Source of the DNA: a bacterium | GTDB lineage: Bacteria; Sysuimicrobiota; Sysuimicrobiia; Sysuimicrobiales; Segetimicrobiaceae | Assembly (NCBI GenBank): GCA_035307765.1 | Contig: DATGHU010000034.1 | Coordinates: 1 to 64,000 of the forward strand | Direction of reading: 5' to 3' | Length of the DNA stretch: 64,000 bases | Shown: positions 23,595 through 32,369 of the stretch, one piece after another | Position numbering within the stretch: the stretch's first letter is position 1 | How the letters are laid out: every line of letters begins with the position of its first letter | Notes under the pieces: generated by a model | Databases searched by the model: none | Told to the model about the DNA's origin: nothing | Seen by the model: the letters and a program-made list of their open reading frames with translations, nothing else | Position numbers and translations under genes: made by a program

Positions 23595-23932
23595 CGCGGG
23601 TCGTCCACGGGCCGAGGGCGGCACGGCTGTGGGGCGCCGCGTGGCCTGTGGCCGCCGGAACGGCGCTGCGATGTGAAGGGGCCGGGGGATCGAAATCAGC
23701 GTTCGGGCCGTGGCGGACCGCGCCGCTCCGCTGATGCCGGACGGGGGACGTGCCGGCCGTCGTGATGCACGACGCCATTCGACCGTCGTCAAGGATGCCC
23801 GGTGGATGGGTGTACTCGCGCAACACCAACTGCACCATCCGAAACCGCGAATGTGCGATGCTGGGCAGCCCGGCCTCCTCCCTATGCCAGAGTGTATGGT
23901 ACCATATGCTCAGCGATGTGCAAGGACGTGCA
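23595..23932. other. Divergent intergenic region with a perfect palindrome
   Basis: No gene is supported in these 338 bp between the divergently read COG2426-type gene and the next plus-strand gene. A 12-bp perfect palindrome, TATGGTACCATA, lies at 23895-23906, 27 bp before the plus-strand start, where it could act as an operator or cover the -10 region. Confidence 0.45.
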
Positions 23933-24856
23933 ATGACCCTTCGATATTCGCTCTCGCAGTTGAGCCGCCCCGCCGCGCGGCGCGCCTTCGGCCGATCATG
24001 GCTCACCGTCTGCCTGGCCGGCGCCGTGGCCAGCGTGGTGATCTTCGGGTGGGAGCACATCTTCTTCATCGCGGTGGTCTGGCTGATCTGCGTCTTCGCG
24101 CCGGTCAGGATCGCGGTGGAGGCCCTCCACACGCGCGGCCCGCGAATGCGAGACGAGTTGCAGCGCGCGCTCCAAGCGCGCAACGACCGCTACGCGACGC
24201 GCGAGGGCGTCGTCCTCATGGTGGAAATCCTGTTCGCGCGTGAGGTACGGCTCCCGCGTCTGGCCCCGCCGGACCTCGGAGGCAAGATCATCGACGCGGC
24301 GGGGCGCCTGACCGACCGGGCGTTGCGCGGCGGCGACGGGCCCCCCGCCGTTCTGCGCGCCGCCGCCACCTGCGCGACGTTGCTCCAGCGGTGGGTGGGG
24401 GTCGTCGCGGCGGGCGAGCGGGACCCCGAATGGCATCCGGCCGCCGAGGGACACCCGGGAGCCGGAAGCGATCGTCCCCTGCCCCTGAACGGGGCCGCGC
24501 CCGCGGCGCTCTGGAATCCACGGGCCAGCGTCCAGGATCAGTGGGCCGCGCTGCGGGCGATCGCTGCGCTGGCTGGGTTGGCGAAGACCCTTACGGCGGT
24601 GTACGAGGACAGCACGGGCACGCCCTGGGAGGGGGGTGCGTCCGTCCGCGCACTCTCCGAGGCGGCGATGGACTACGCGGATCAGGTCGGGCTCAGGCTC
24701 GACGGGCCGGCCTGGGATGACCCCGCAGAGGTGCCCCCGGCCCCGTTGGCGCCCGAACTGCTCCCCGGGCTTGCGGAAACGTGGCTGACCTTCTGCGCGG
24801 CGCCGCCGCCGGCGCCGCGACGTCTGCAGGCCTTCGTCGAGCTCTTGGTGGGGTGA
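23933..24856 (+). CDS. Hypothetical membrane-anchored protein
   Basis: I do not recognise this 307-residue protein. ATG 23933 has AAGGA six nt upstream. Residues about 22-60 form one or two membrane helices (WLTVCLAGAVASVVIFGW, then FFIAVVWLICVFAPVRIAVEA). The rest is soluble, probably cytoplasmic, and rich in Ala, Arg and Pro. It includes RMRDELQRALQARNDRYATREG near 72-90 and an acidic, proline-rich C-terminal third. No catalytic motif is visible. It is a single gene between divergent and convergent neighbours. Coding reality is supported by the start site, length and strong third-position GC bias. Confidence 0.7.
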   Translation: MTLRYSLSQLSRPAARRAFGRSWLTVCLAGAVASVVIFGWEHIFFIAVVWLICVFAPVRIAVEALHTRGPRMRDELQRALQARNDRYATREGVVLMVEILFAREVRLPRLAPPDLGGKIIDAAGRLTDRALRGGDGPPAVLRAAATCATLLQRWVGVVAAGERDPEWHPAAEGHPGAGSDRPLPLNGAAPAALWNPRASVQDQWAALRAIAALAGLAKTLTAVYEDSTGTPWEGGASVRALSEAAMDYADQVGLRLDGPAWDDPAEVPPAPLAPELLPGLAETWLTFCAAPPPAPRRLQAFVELLVG

Positions 24857-24881
24857 CCGGCGCGGGCTTTCGGCGATCGGA

Positions 24882-25802
24882 TCAGACGAGCGGCAGCAGG
24901 ACCCCGACGACGAGGAGCACTCCGAACACCAGATGCACGCGCGCGGCCGCGACGTCGAGCATGACGAGATCGTGCGGGGCGCGCGCCGCGTGGACCTGCC
25001 GCGCCAGCCCCCAGGCAAGCGGCGCGCTCAGCACGACGAGCGCCGACCCCCTGACGAAGGTCCCCGTCAGCACCCCGCCGATCACCAGAGCGTACGCGGC
25101 GGCCAGAAGCGCGTAGAGCAGGCCCTTCGATCGTTCCAGGCCGAGCGCGCGCGCGACCGTGACCCCGCCGTCGTGACCGTCCGACCGAATATCGCGGATG
25201 TTGTTCACGTGGAGGATCGCCGTGACCAGGCACCCGACGGGCAGGGCGTAGAGCATTGGCACGAGCTCGATCACCCGGGCCTGCACAAAATAGGCGCCGA
25301 GTACCATGAGCGGGCCGAAAAGCAGGAAGATCACCGGGTCGCCGAGCGCCCGGTATTTGTAGGCGACCGGCCGGCCGGAATAGAAGTAGGCGCCGAGGGC
25401 GCCGAGCATCCCCAGCACCAGGATCGGGGTGCCCCGAATCGCCGTGAGGTAGAGGCCGATCGCGACGTTACAGGCCAGGAAGACCAGTCCGGCCAGGAAG
25501 ACCTCGCTGGGCTGGAGGATTCCCCGGATGAGCACGCCGCTGCCGCCGAAGGATTCAGCGGTATCGTGGCCGTCGCAGTAGTCGAAGTAATCGCTGAAGA
25601 GGTTGGCCGCACCCTGGATGGCCACCGCGCCGAGGAGGGTGAGGACGAGCAGCCCCGGGTTGAGCATGCCCTGCGCCGCCGCCATGCCCGTCCCCAGCAA
25701 CACGGGAACGATCGACGCCGTAAAGGAGAAGGGACGGACCGCCTGCACCCACATCCGGGCGGTCCGAGGAGGGAGCCCAGACTCGATGGACCGTTCGGTC
25801 AT
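24882..25802 (-). CDS. menA: 1,4-dihydroxy-2-naphthoate polyprenyltransferase-like (MenA)
   Basis: A 306-residue UbiA-superfamily prenyltransferase with about eight to nine membrane helices. The first aspartate-rich motif is NLFSDYFDYCDGHDT near residue 68-82 and the second is NNIRDIRSDGHDGGVTVA near 200-218. This pair of motifs is the MenA pattern: it attaches the polyprenyl chain to dihydroxynaphthoate in menaquinone synthesis. Start ATG 25802 has GGAGAGG upstream and an extended -10 element at 25841-25849. No other men genes are near. A related UbiA enzyme is possible but less likely. Confidence 0.87.
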   Translation of the reverse strand: MTERSIESGLPPRTARMWVQAVRPFSFTASIVPVLLGTGMAAAQGMLNPGLLVLTLLGAVAIQGAANLFSDYFDYCDGHDTAESFGGSGVLIRGILQPSEVFLAGLVFLACNVAIGLYLTAIRGTPILVLGMLGALGAYFYSGRPVAYKYRALGDPVIFLLFGPLMVLGAYFVQARVIELVPMLYALPVGCLVTAILHVNNIRDIRSDGHDGGVTVARALGLERSKGLLYALLAAAYALVIGGVLTGTFVRGSALVVLSAPLAWGLARQVHAARAPHDLVMLDVAAARVHLVFGVLLVVGVLLPLV

Positions 25803-25840
25803 CTCGACCTCTCCGCAAAGGGGACCTGGACCCGCGTCCC

Positions 25841-25849
25841 ATTATAACA
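25841..25849 (-). promoter_or_regulatory. Extended -10 promoter of menA
   Basis: The minus strand reads TGTTATAAT, an extended -10 identical to that of tRNA-fMet. Transcription would start near 25834, giving a leader of about 30 nt. No good -35 hexamer is seen. Confidence 0.65.
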
Positions 25850-26661
25850 TGAGCCGGCGGGCGTTCATGGGCTGGACGGCGGGCGGGGCGGCCGCGGCCG
25901 TCGGCCGCCCCGCCCGCGCCAGCGCCCGCGCACGGTGGTGGAGCAGCCTGGTCTTCGGGGTCCTCGAAAATCACGGGTTGGCCGAGGTGATCGGGCTGCC
26001 CTCGCATCGACGTCTCGCCGAAGAAGGGACGCTGCTCGCGAGGTACTTCGCGGTCGAGCACCCGTCGGGTCCCAACTACCGGGCGCTCATTTCGGGGAAT
26101 ACGTGGAGCCGCAACGAGGTCGTCGACGCGTTCCACCCCTCGATCGCCAGCCTCGCCGCCGCCGACACGCCGCCGATCCCGACGTTCATCTACCACCTCG
26201 CCGGGGAGATCGCCCGGCGCCACAATCCTTTCCTCGACCTGCGTGCCCCGGTCGCCGCCGTGCGGCGTGGGGAGGGGGCGTTTCGTCAGGATCTGGGGGA
26301 CACGCTCCCCTCCCCCGCCATCGTCTACGTTGGATGGGACGACCTCAATAACATGCACGACGGCTCCCCCGCCCGCGCCGACTCGAACCTCGGGCGGCTG
26401 CTCGATATCCTGGGGGCCTCACCGTGGTTTGCGAGGCCGGACCCGGAGGGGCGGTATCCGGCGCTCTTCATTTGCTACGATGAAGGCATTCGGGACAACC
26501 ATGTGTTTGCCGCCTGGTGGGGGCGCGGGGTGCGCCGTGGAACGGTCGCGCAGACCGCCTACACCCACTACAGCTTCTGCCGGACGGTGACCGACAACTG
26601 GGGGTTCCCGGCGCTTCAGCGGGCGGCGGAGGCGAGCGCGATCGACGCACCCTGGACCTGA
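25849..26661 (+). CDS. Tat-exported phosphoesterase (AcpA/PLC superfamily)
   Basis: A 270-residue member of the alkaline-phosphatase-like phosphoesterase family (PF04185 type). The N-terminus MSRRAFMGWTAGGAAAA looks like a twin-arginine signal in shortened form. The core starts with LVFGVLENHGLAEVIG, followed by FAVEHPSGPNYRALISGN, the region holding the nucleophile and metal ligands, and YVGWDDLNNMHDG. Toward the end ICYDEGIRDNHVFAAWWG supplies further metal ligands. The start is uncertain: ATG 25849 abuts the menA promoter and has no ribosome-binding site; ATG 25867 is an alternative. A second, larger family member is at 48424. Substrate unknown. Confidence 0.75.
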   Translation: MSRRAFMGWTAGGAAAAVGRPARASARARWWSSLVFGVLENHGLAEVIGLPSHRRLAEEGTLLARYFAVEHPSGPNYRALISGNTWSRNEVVDAFHPSIASLAAADTPPIPTFIYHLAGEIARRHNPFLDLRAPVAAVRRGEGAFRQDLGDTLPSPAIVYVGWDDLNNMHDGSPARADSNLGRLLDILGASPWFARPDPEGRYPALFICYDEGIRDNHVFAAWWGRGVRRGTVAQTAYTHYSFCRTVTDNWGFPALQRAAEASAIDAPWT

Positions 26662-26700
26662 CCGCCGCGGTCGACGGCACATCCGGTTTAAGGAGGCATC

Positions 26701-27660
26701 ATGGCCCTGCTGCTCACCGAAGCCGACGTGGAAGCTCTCCTTCGAATGGAAGACGTCATCGCCAGCGTGGAAGCGGCGTTCGCCGCACAGGGCCGCGGAG
26801 AGGCACAGAGCCAACCCCGCTCACGGGTCCGGACGCCGAACCTCACCCTGCACGTGATGTCCGCCGCGCTCCCGTCGGCGGGCGTCCTGGGGCTCAAAGC
26901 GTACGCGTCGGGGAAGCCGGGGTCCCGGTTCGTCGTCCTGGCGTGGAGCACCGAAACGGGACGGCTCGAAGGCGTGATCGAGGCCGATCGGCTCGGCCAG
27001 GTGCGCACCGGGGCTGCGAGCGGGGTGGCGACGAAGTTCATGGCGGGCCCCCAGGCGCGCACCGTGGGGTGTATCGGAACGGGCCGGCAGGCGGGAAGTC
27101 AGCTCGAAGCGGTGTGCGCCGTCCGGCCGGTCGACCGAATCGCCGTTTACGGTCGCGATGAACGCCGCCGGGCGGCGTTCGCCGCCGCCATGGCCGAGCG
27201 GCTCGGGGTGGGGGTGAAGCCGGCCTCGTCCCCCGAGGAAGCGGTGCGCGAGGCGGAGATCGTGATCACCATAACCACGTCGCGCGAGCCCGTCCTCTTC
27301 GGCCGCTGGCTGAGGCCCGGCACGCACATCAACGCCGCCGGGGTGAACTGGGCCAACAAGCGCGAGCTCGACGATGAGGCGGTCCGCCGCGCGGACCGGA
27401 TCGTCGTGGACGACCGCACCCAGGCGGCCATCGAGTGCGGCGACCTCATCCCGCTCGTCGAGGGCGGCTCGCTGTCGTGGGAGCAGGTGCACGAGCTCGG
27501 CGCGGTGGTGAGCGGCCGGGTGCCTGGCCGAGATGGCGCGGACGAAATCACGCTGTTCGAGTCGCAGGGCGTGGCGCTCGAGGATATGGCCGCCGCCGCC
27601 CTGCTCATCCAGCGCGCCCGCGCGGCGGGGGTCGGGCAGGAGATCCCGATCGGGGGGTAG
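26701..27660 (+). CDS. Ornithine cyclodeaminase / mu-crystallin family enzyme
   Basis: A 319-residue NAD(P)-dependent protein. AAGGAGG precedes the ATG. The N-terminal substrate part holds GVLGLKAYASGKPG and RTGAASGVATKF; the Rossmann motif is VGCIGTGRQAGSQL near residue 120, and AAGVNWANKRELDDE near 220 is typical. Family members are ornithine cyclodeaminase, alanine dehydrogenase (archaeal), ketimine reductase and N-methyl amino acid dehydrogenases, so the reaction cannot be fixed. It stands between the phosphoesterase and the amidase genes on the same strand, without obvious coupling. Confidence 0.87.
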   Translation: MALLLTEADVEALLRMEDVIASVEAAFAAQGRGEAQSQPRSRVRTPNLTLHVMSAALPSAGVLGLKAYASGKPGSRFVVLAWSTETGRLEGVIEADRLGQVRTGAASGVATKFMAGPQARTVGCIGTGRQAGSQLEAVCAVRPVDRIAVYGRDERRRAAFAAAMAERLGVGVKPASSPEEAVREAEIVITITTSREPVLFGRWLRPGTHINAAGVNWANKRELDDEAVRRADRIVVDDRTQAAIECGDLIPLVEGGSLSWEQVHELGAVVSGRVPGRDGADEITLFESQGVALEDMAAAALLIQRARAAGVGQEIPIGG

Positions 27661-27791
27661 ACTGCGCGGAGCAGGAATTTCTCCCTCCCCCGCGTACTAG
27701 CGATAGGAAAGCGGGGTGTGGGCGGCCCCGAAGCAGTGCCGACGCAGCAGACATCGTCGCAGCGTACGCAGCAGTCGAGGTGGCAGAAATC

Positions 27792-29609
27792 GTGCAGACG
27801 CCGTCCCTGGCCCGCACCCTGTCGGTCACGCCGGACCAGCGCCGGCGCCCTCGACGTTGCGCGTCCCTACGCACGTTCCTGCGATCCCCTTCCCTTCCTC
27901 CTCGCCGCGCGGTCGCCGCAAGCGTCGTGATCATCGGGCTGGTGATCGTGGGTCTGGGTTCTCCCGCGCCGGTCGGGGCCGGGGAGGTCCGGACCCTCAG
28001 GGTGGTCGCAAACGGGATAGTCGTCCCGCTGGCCGGGGATGTCGTCATCCAGGACAGCGTGGTCATGGCGCCCTACCAGGGATTGTTCGCGCCGCTCGGG
28101 ATCGCCGCGACGTACAAAGCCGGCGAGCGGACGCTCACGCTGGTCAGTCCCGCGGGCGATGAGATGCAGCTGCGCGCCGGAGACCCGTACGCCACCATCA
28201 ACGGCGAACGACGGCCGATCCCGATCCCGCTCGTCGCGGTCTTCGATCGAGTGCTGATCCCGATCCAGTGGGTGTGCGAGACGCTGGGGGATGCGACCAC
28301 CTACGATCCGGACAGCCATACCCTAGTGATCAGCCCGCAGGTGACGGGGATCTCCTGGCGGGGCACGGACGCGGGCCTCGAAATCACGATTGACGGCACG
28401 GGACCGCTTCATTCCAAGGCGGTGGCGCTGCACGCCCCGGAGCGCCTGATCGTCGATGTGATGGGGGCGCTCCCCAAATCCCTGGACCAGGTGCTCGATG
28501 TCCACGAAGGACCGCTGGCCGGGGTGCGGGTCGCGCGCTCCGCGTTTGGCACCCGGATCGTGCTCGACCTCCTTACGACCGTCCAATACCAAGTGGTCAG
28601 TGAGATCCCCGGACGCCGGGTCCTGATCTCGCTGGCCGCCGGGCCGATCCCCTCGGGCGGACCGTCCGGGGGGACCCCCAGTCCTCCCTCCGGCTATCAG
28701 CCCAGCGCGCAGAAGATCTCGGACGTCCTCTACCAGCACGTGGAGGGAGGGGGCCGGCTGGTCATCGTCGCCAACCGTCCCCTCCGCGTGACCCGGCGCA
28801 CGCTGCGTAACCCCGACCGGATCGTCATCGATGTGGCCGACGCCGTGTTCTTCCCGGTGAAGAAGATCTTGGACATCAACGACGGCCTGGTCGTGCAAAT
28901 CCGCGCCGCGCAGTTCCACAGCAACCCCAACCAGGTGCGGATCGTCGTCCAGCTCTCCCGGGCCGCCCCCTTCGAGATCCGCCAGGGACCCGAAGCCGGA
29001 CGGCTGCTGGTCACCCTGGGCGACGCAGCGGCCGGACCGGAGACAGGACCCCCGACCGGGCCGGTCGTGATCGCCGTGGACGCCGGACACGGGGGCAGCG
29101 ATCCCGGCGCGATCGGCCCGACGGGCGTGAAGGAGAAGGACGTGGCGCTCGCGATCGCGCAGCTGCTCCACAAGCTGGTCGTCCAGCAGCACCTGGACGT
29201 CGTGATGATTCGCGACACCGACACCTTTGTGCCGCTGGAGGATCGCGGACAGATCGCCGCCCGCGGCGGGGCCACGCTGTTTGTCAGCATCCACGCGAAC
29301 GCGTCGACCGACGCCAACGCCAGCGGAACCCAAACCTTCTACGCCAACCCGAGCAGCCAGCCGCTCGCCGCGGCCGTCCTCGACGAGGTGAGCAAGACCG
29401 TGGGGCTCGCCCCGCGGGGGACCACCCAGGCCGAGTTCAAGGTGCTGGTGGATTCGAACGAGATTCCCGCGATCCTGGTGGAGACCGCGTTTATCACCAA
29501 CCCGCGCGAGGAGCAGATGCTGCGCGACCCCGCCGTGCAGCAGGCGTTCGCCCAGAGCATCCTGAAAGGCATTCAGCGGTTCCTGGCCGCGCCGCAGGCC
29601 GCCCCGTAA
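27792..29609 (+). CDS. N-acetylmuramoyl-L-alanine amidase, CuAO-N/AMIN/AMIN/Amidase_3
   Basis: A peptidoglycan hydrolase that cuts the lactyl-amide bond of muramic acid. Domain order: signal anchor (about 38-60, VVIIGLVIVGLGSPAP), a copper-amine-oxidase N-terminal-like domain (about 75-175, VVPLAGDVVIQDSV and IPIQWVCETLGDATTYD), two AMIN domains (about 180-290 and 310-410) and Amidase_3 (about 420-600). Zinc ligands are in DAGHGGSDPGA, the Glu of GVKEKDVAL, SIHANAS, and the catalytic Glu in VETAFITN. Start GTG 27792 is chosen for a GAGG site 11 nt upstream; it is uncertain. It is followed 25 bp later by the DUF610 gene, a common pairing in Firmicutes-like genomes. Confidence 0.9.
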   Translation: MQTPSLARTLSVTPDQRRRPRRCASLRTFLRSPSLPPRRAVAASVVIIGLVIVGLGSPAPVGAGEVRTLRVVANGIVVPLAGDVVIQDSVVMAPYQGLFAPLGIAATYKAGERTLTLVSPAGDEMQLRAGDPYATINGERRPIPIPLVAVFDRVLIPIQWVCETLGDATTYDPDSHTLVISPQVTGISWRGTDAGLEITIDGTGPLHSKAVALHAPERLIVDVMGALPKSLDQVLDVHEGPLAGVRVARSAFGTRIVLDLLTTVQYQVVSEIPGRRVLISLAAGPIPSGGPSGGTPSPPSGYQPSAQKISDVLYQHVEGGGRLVIVANRPLRVTRRTLRNPDRIVIDVADAVFFPVKKILDINDGLVVQIRAAQFHSNPNQVRIVVQLSRAAPFEIRQGPEAGRLLVTLGDAAAGPETGPPTGPVVIAVDAGHGGSDPGAIGPTGVKEKDVALAIAQLLHKLVVQQHLDVVMIRDTDTFVPLEDRGQIAARGGATLFVSIHANASTDANASGTQTFYANPSSQPLAAAVLDEVSKTVGLAPRGTTQAEFKVLVDSNEIPAILVETAFITNPREEQMLRDPAVQQAFAQSILKGIQRFLAAPQAAP

Positions 29610-29633
29610 CGGCGGCGGAATCGAGGAACGCGA

Positions 29634-30590
29634 ATGGCCCGGCGACGCTCGACGCGACGGCAATCATCCCACCTCGTCCTGGGGCTGATCATCGGCTTGA
29701 TCGTCGGGGCCGGCTTGACCGTCGGCGTCCTCATCGCCCAACACCGCGGATCGACCCCCGCGCCGGCGCGGCTCCCGGCCGCGCGGCGCACCCCTACCCC
29801 TCCCGCCCCCCGGCCCGTGACCCCGCGGGCGCACCTCCCGTTGCCGCCGCGCCGGAACCCCGAGGGTTCGCGAGGCCCGGCGGTGGTCCCGGCCCCGCCG
29901 CATCCGGTCTCCGTGGGTCCCGGCCGTCTGCGCGTGGCCATCATCTTCGACGACGCCGGGTACAGCCTGCGGGCGGCGCAGGAGGTTGAGGCGATCGGCC
30001 GGCCGGTGACGATCTCCGTCCTCCCCCACCTCCCCTACTCCACGATGATCGCCGAGGAGGCTCCCGCCCACGGCGTGCAGGTGATCCTGCATCTTCCCGT
30101 GGAGCCCGACAATCAAAACCTCCTCTCGTTCCTGGGAGAGGGCGGCATCCGCGTGGCGATGACCGACGGGGAGATCCGGCAGGCGGTGGCCGGGGATCTG
30201 GCGACCGTGCCCACGGCCGTCGGCGCCAACAACCACATGGGCTCGCTCGGGACGGCGGACCCGCGGGTGATGCACGCCGTGATGGAGGAGATGAAGGCGC
30301 ACCACCTGTTCTTCGTGGACAGCGTCACGTCGAGCCGAACCGTCGCCGCGCAGGTGGCCCGCCAGATCGGCGTGCCCACCGCCGCGCGTGCGGTCTTCCT
30401 GGACAACGAGGACACCGAGGAGTACGTGCGGGGTCAGTTCCGCACCCTCATTACCCTGGCGCATGCGCGGGGACAGGCGATCGCCATCGGACACGTGGGA
30501 AAGGTGACGGCTCGGGTGCTTATCTCCCTCCTTCCCGAGTTTGATGAAGCCGGGATCCAACTCGTTCGGGTGTCCGACCTCGTCCACTAG
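29634..30590 (+). CDS. Divergent polysaccharide deacetylase (DUF610/YibQ)
   Basis: A 318-residue, N-terminally anchored exported protein. A membrane helix (LVLGLIIGLIVGAGLTVGVLI) is followed by a Pro/Arg-rich linker to about residue 95. The deacetylase-like NodB fold then holds VAIIFDDAGYS (Asp pair), SVLPHLPYS, VILHLPVEP, GANNHMGS, LFFVDSVTSS and GHVGK. The Asp/His residues of divergent deacetylases are present. Members of this family are commonly found after amidases and may act on peptidoglycan or exopolysaccharide. The gap to the amidase gene is 24 bp, with GAGGAACGCG before ATG. Confidence 0.9.
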   Translation: MARRRSTRRQSSHLVLGLIIGLIVGAGLTVGVLIAQHRGSTPAPARLPAARRTPTPPAPRPVTPRAHLPLPPRRNPEGSRGPAVVPAPPHPVSVGPGRLRVAIIFDDAGYSLRAAQEVEAIGRPVTISVLPHLPYSTMIAEEAPAHGVQVILHLPVEPDNQNLLSFLGEGGIRVAMTDGEIRQAVAGDLATVPTAVGANNHMGSLGTADPRVMHAVMEEMKAHHLFFVDSVTSSRTVAAQVARQIGVPTAARAVFLDNEDTEEYVRGQFRTLITLAHARGQAIAIGHVGKVTARVLISLLPEFDEAGIQLVRVSDLVH

Positions 30591-30684
30591 TCCGCGCTCG
30601 CACCCGGCCGGCACGCGGCGAGGTGCCGTGGCCCGGCCGCGCGGTGGCGTGCCGCTGTTCCGGAACGTGTCCGCCGCACATTCC

Positions 30685-30693
30685 TGTTACAAT
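30685..30693 (+). promoter_or_regulatory. Extended -10 promoter of leucyl aminopeptidase
   Basis: TGTTACAAT, an extended -10 element, predicts a start near 30700 and a leader of about 43 nt containing the AAGGAGG ribosome-binding site before ATG 30743. Confidence 0.65.
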
Positions 30694-30742
30694 AGAAGCG
30701 CTCTGCCGGCACCCCGCCGGCGACATCCCGAAGGAGGTCCCC

Positions 30743-32227
30743 ATGCGCTTCACGGTCATCGACACCCCTGCCGAGCAGTCCGCCTGCGATCTGCTCGCGC
30801 TTCCCATCCTCGAGCCGGGCACCCTCTCCGGCACGGCCGCGAAGGTGGACCGGGCGGTCGGCGGGCGATTGGCGGACCTGGCCAAAGCTGAGGGGTTCTC
30901 CGGGAAGCCCGGACGCTCGGTGCTCCTCCAGACGCCCGACCGCCCGGCGCGCCGGGTGCTGTTGGTGGGCATCGGCGCGGAACCCAACGCGGAGCGGCTG
31001 CGCCGCTTCGCGGGCGCGGCGATTCGCCGGGCCCGGGAGTTGCGCTGCGGGCGGGTCGCGCTTGCCGCGGACGGCGGCAACGCCGGCGGATGGGCACACC
31101 CGGACGAACGAGTGCGGGCGGTCGCCGAAGGCGCCGGGCTCGGCCACTACACATTCGACCGATACCGCAAGGCGGACGAGACCGGGGAGGTGGCGGAGGT
31201 CGCGCTCCTCGTCGGCGACGGAGATCGGACGCTCCTCGACCGCGCGGCGCAGGCGGCGGAGGTGGCGGTCCGCGCCACGTGCCGCGCGCGCGATTTTGTG
31301 AACGAGCCCCCAAACGTCCTCACCCCCACGGCCCTGGCGGAGGCGGCGCGTGAGCTCGCCAAGAGCGCGGGATGCGAATGCCGCGTGATCGACCTCGAGG
31401 AAGCGCGAACGATGGGGATGGGGCTCTTCGCCGCCGTGGCCCGGGGAAGCGCCGAACCGCCGAAGTTCATCGTCATGGAGTACCGCCCCGGCGGCGCGCG
31501 CCGCACCGTGGCGTTGGTGGGCAAGGGGATCACCTTCGACAGCGGCGGGCTGTCGATCAAGACCGCGAGCGGGATGCGCACGATGAAAGGGGACATGGCG
31601 GGCGCCGGGGTGGTGATCGCCACGATGGGCGCGCTCCGCGATCTTGGGGTCACCTCTCGGGTCCTGGGCATCGCCGCGGCGACGGAAAACATGATCAACG
31701 GCGCGGCAACTCGGCCCGGCGATATCGTCCGCGGGCTCGGGGGGAAGACGGTCGAGATCACGAACACCGATGCCGAGGGCCGGCTGGTGCTCGCCGACGC
31801 GCTGGCGTATGCCGTGCGCGAAGGGGTTGACGAGATCATCGATCTCGCCACGCTGACGGGCGCGTGCGTCGTCGCCCTCGGGGATTGGACCGCGGGGGTG
31901 ATGGGGAACAACCAACCGCTCGTCGACCGGCTGCTGGAGGCGGCCCGGCTGACCGGGGAGCAGATTTGGCAACTGCCCCTCTACGATGAAGATCTTGACG
32001 CGATGCGGGGCGAGATCACCGACCTGAAAAACTCTGCGGGCCGCGAGGGCGGCGCCGAGCGCGCCGCCGCATTTCTCCGCGAATTCGTCGGCACGACGCC
32101 GTGGGCCCACCTCGACATCGCCGGCCCGGCGTTTGCGGACAACCGCCCGCCGGCCCCCTACCTGCCGGCCGGCGGCACGGGGTTCGGAGTCCGGACGCTC
32201 CTTCGCTACCTGACGTCCCTCTCCTGA
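30743..32227 (+). CDS. pepA: Leucyl aminopeptidase (M17)
   Basis: A 494-residue cytosolic di-metal aminopeptidase that removes N-terminal residues from peptides. The N-terminal regulatory/hexamerisation domain covers about 1-165. The catalytic domain has GKGITFDSGGLSIKTASG (metal Lys and Asp), MRTMKGDMAGAG, and NTDAEGRLVLADALAY (Asp and Glu ligands, Arg). ATG 30743 is placed after AAGGAGG. Some PepA proteins also bind DNA (XerSite recombination, carAB); no evidence for that here. It has its own promoter and no operon partner. Confidence 0.95.
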   Translation: MRFTVIDTPAEQSACDLLALPILEPGTLSGTAAKVDRAVGGRLADLAKAEGFSGKPGRSVLLQTPDRPARRVLLVGIGAEPNAERLRRFAGAAIRRARELRCGRVALAADGGNAGGWAHPDERVRAVAEGAGLGHYTFDRYRKADETGEVAEVALLVGDGDRTLLDRAAQAAEVAVRATCRARDFVNEPPNVLTPTALAEAARELAKSAGCECRVIDLEEARTMGMGLFAAVARGSAEPPKFIVMEYRPGGARRTVALVGKGITFDSGGLSIKTASGMRTMKGDMAGAGVVIATMGALRDLGVTSRVLGIAAATENMINGAATRPGDIVRGLGGKTVEITNTDAEGRLVLADALAYAVREGVDEIIDLATLTGACVVALGDWTAGVMGNNQPLVDRLLEAARLTGEQIWQLPLYDEDLDAMRGEITDLKNSAGREGGAERAAAFLREFVGTTPWAHLDIAGPAFADNRPPAPYLPAGGTGFGVRTLLRYLTSLS

Positions 32228-32369
32228 CGATCGCCCTCTCCCCCGCGGGGCCCAGGGCAGATCGCGGGGCGATGCCGCCCTTCGGCGCGAGCCGAGACGG
32301 CCGGGCCCCCCGGTCCGGTCGTCCATCCCTGGTCCCCCAGAGTCCCCGGACCCGGCGCTAGGATCCCGG

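Noticed and set aside
25843-25848. TATAAC directly before the phosphoesterase ATG as its own promoter
   Set aside because: Transcription would start inside the gene; the element fits the minus-strand menA promoter instead.
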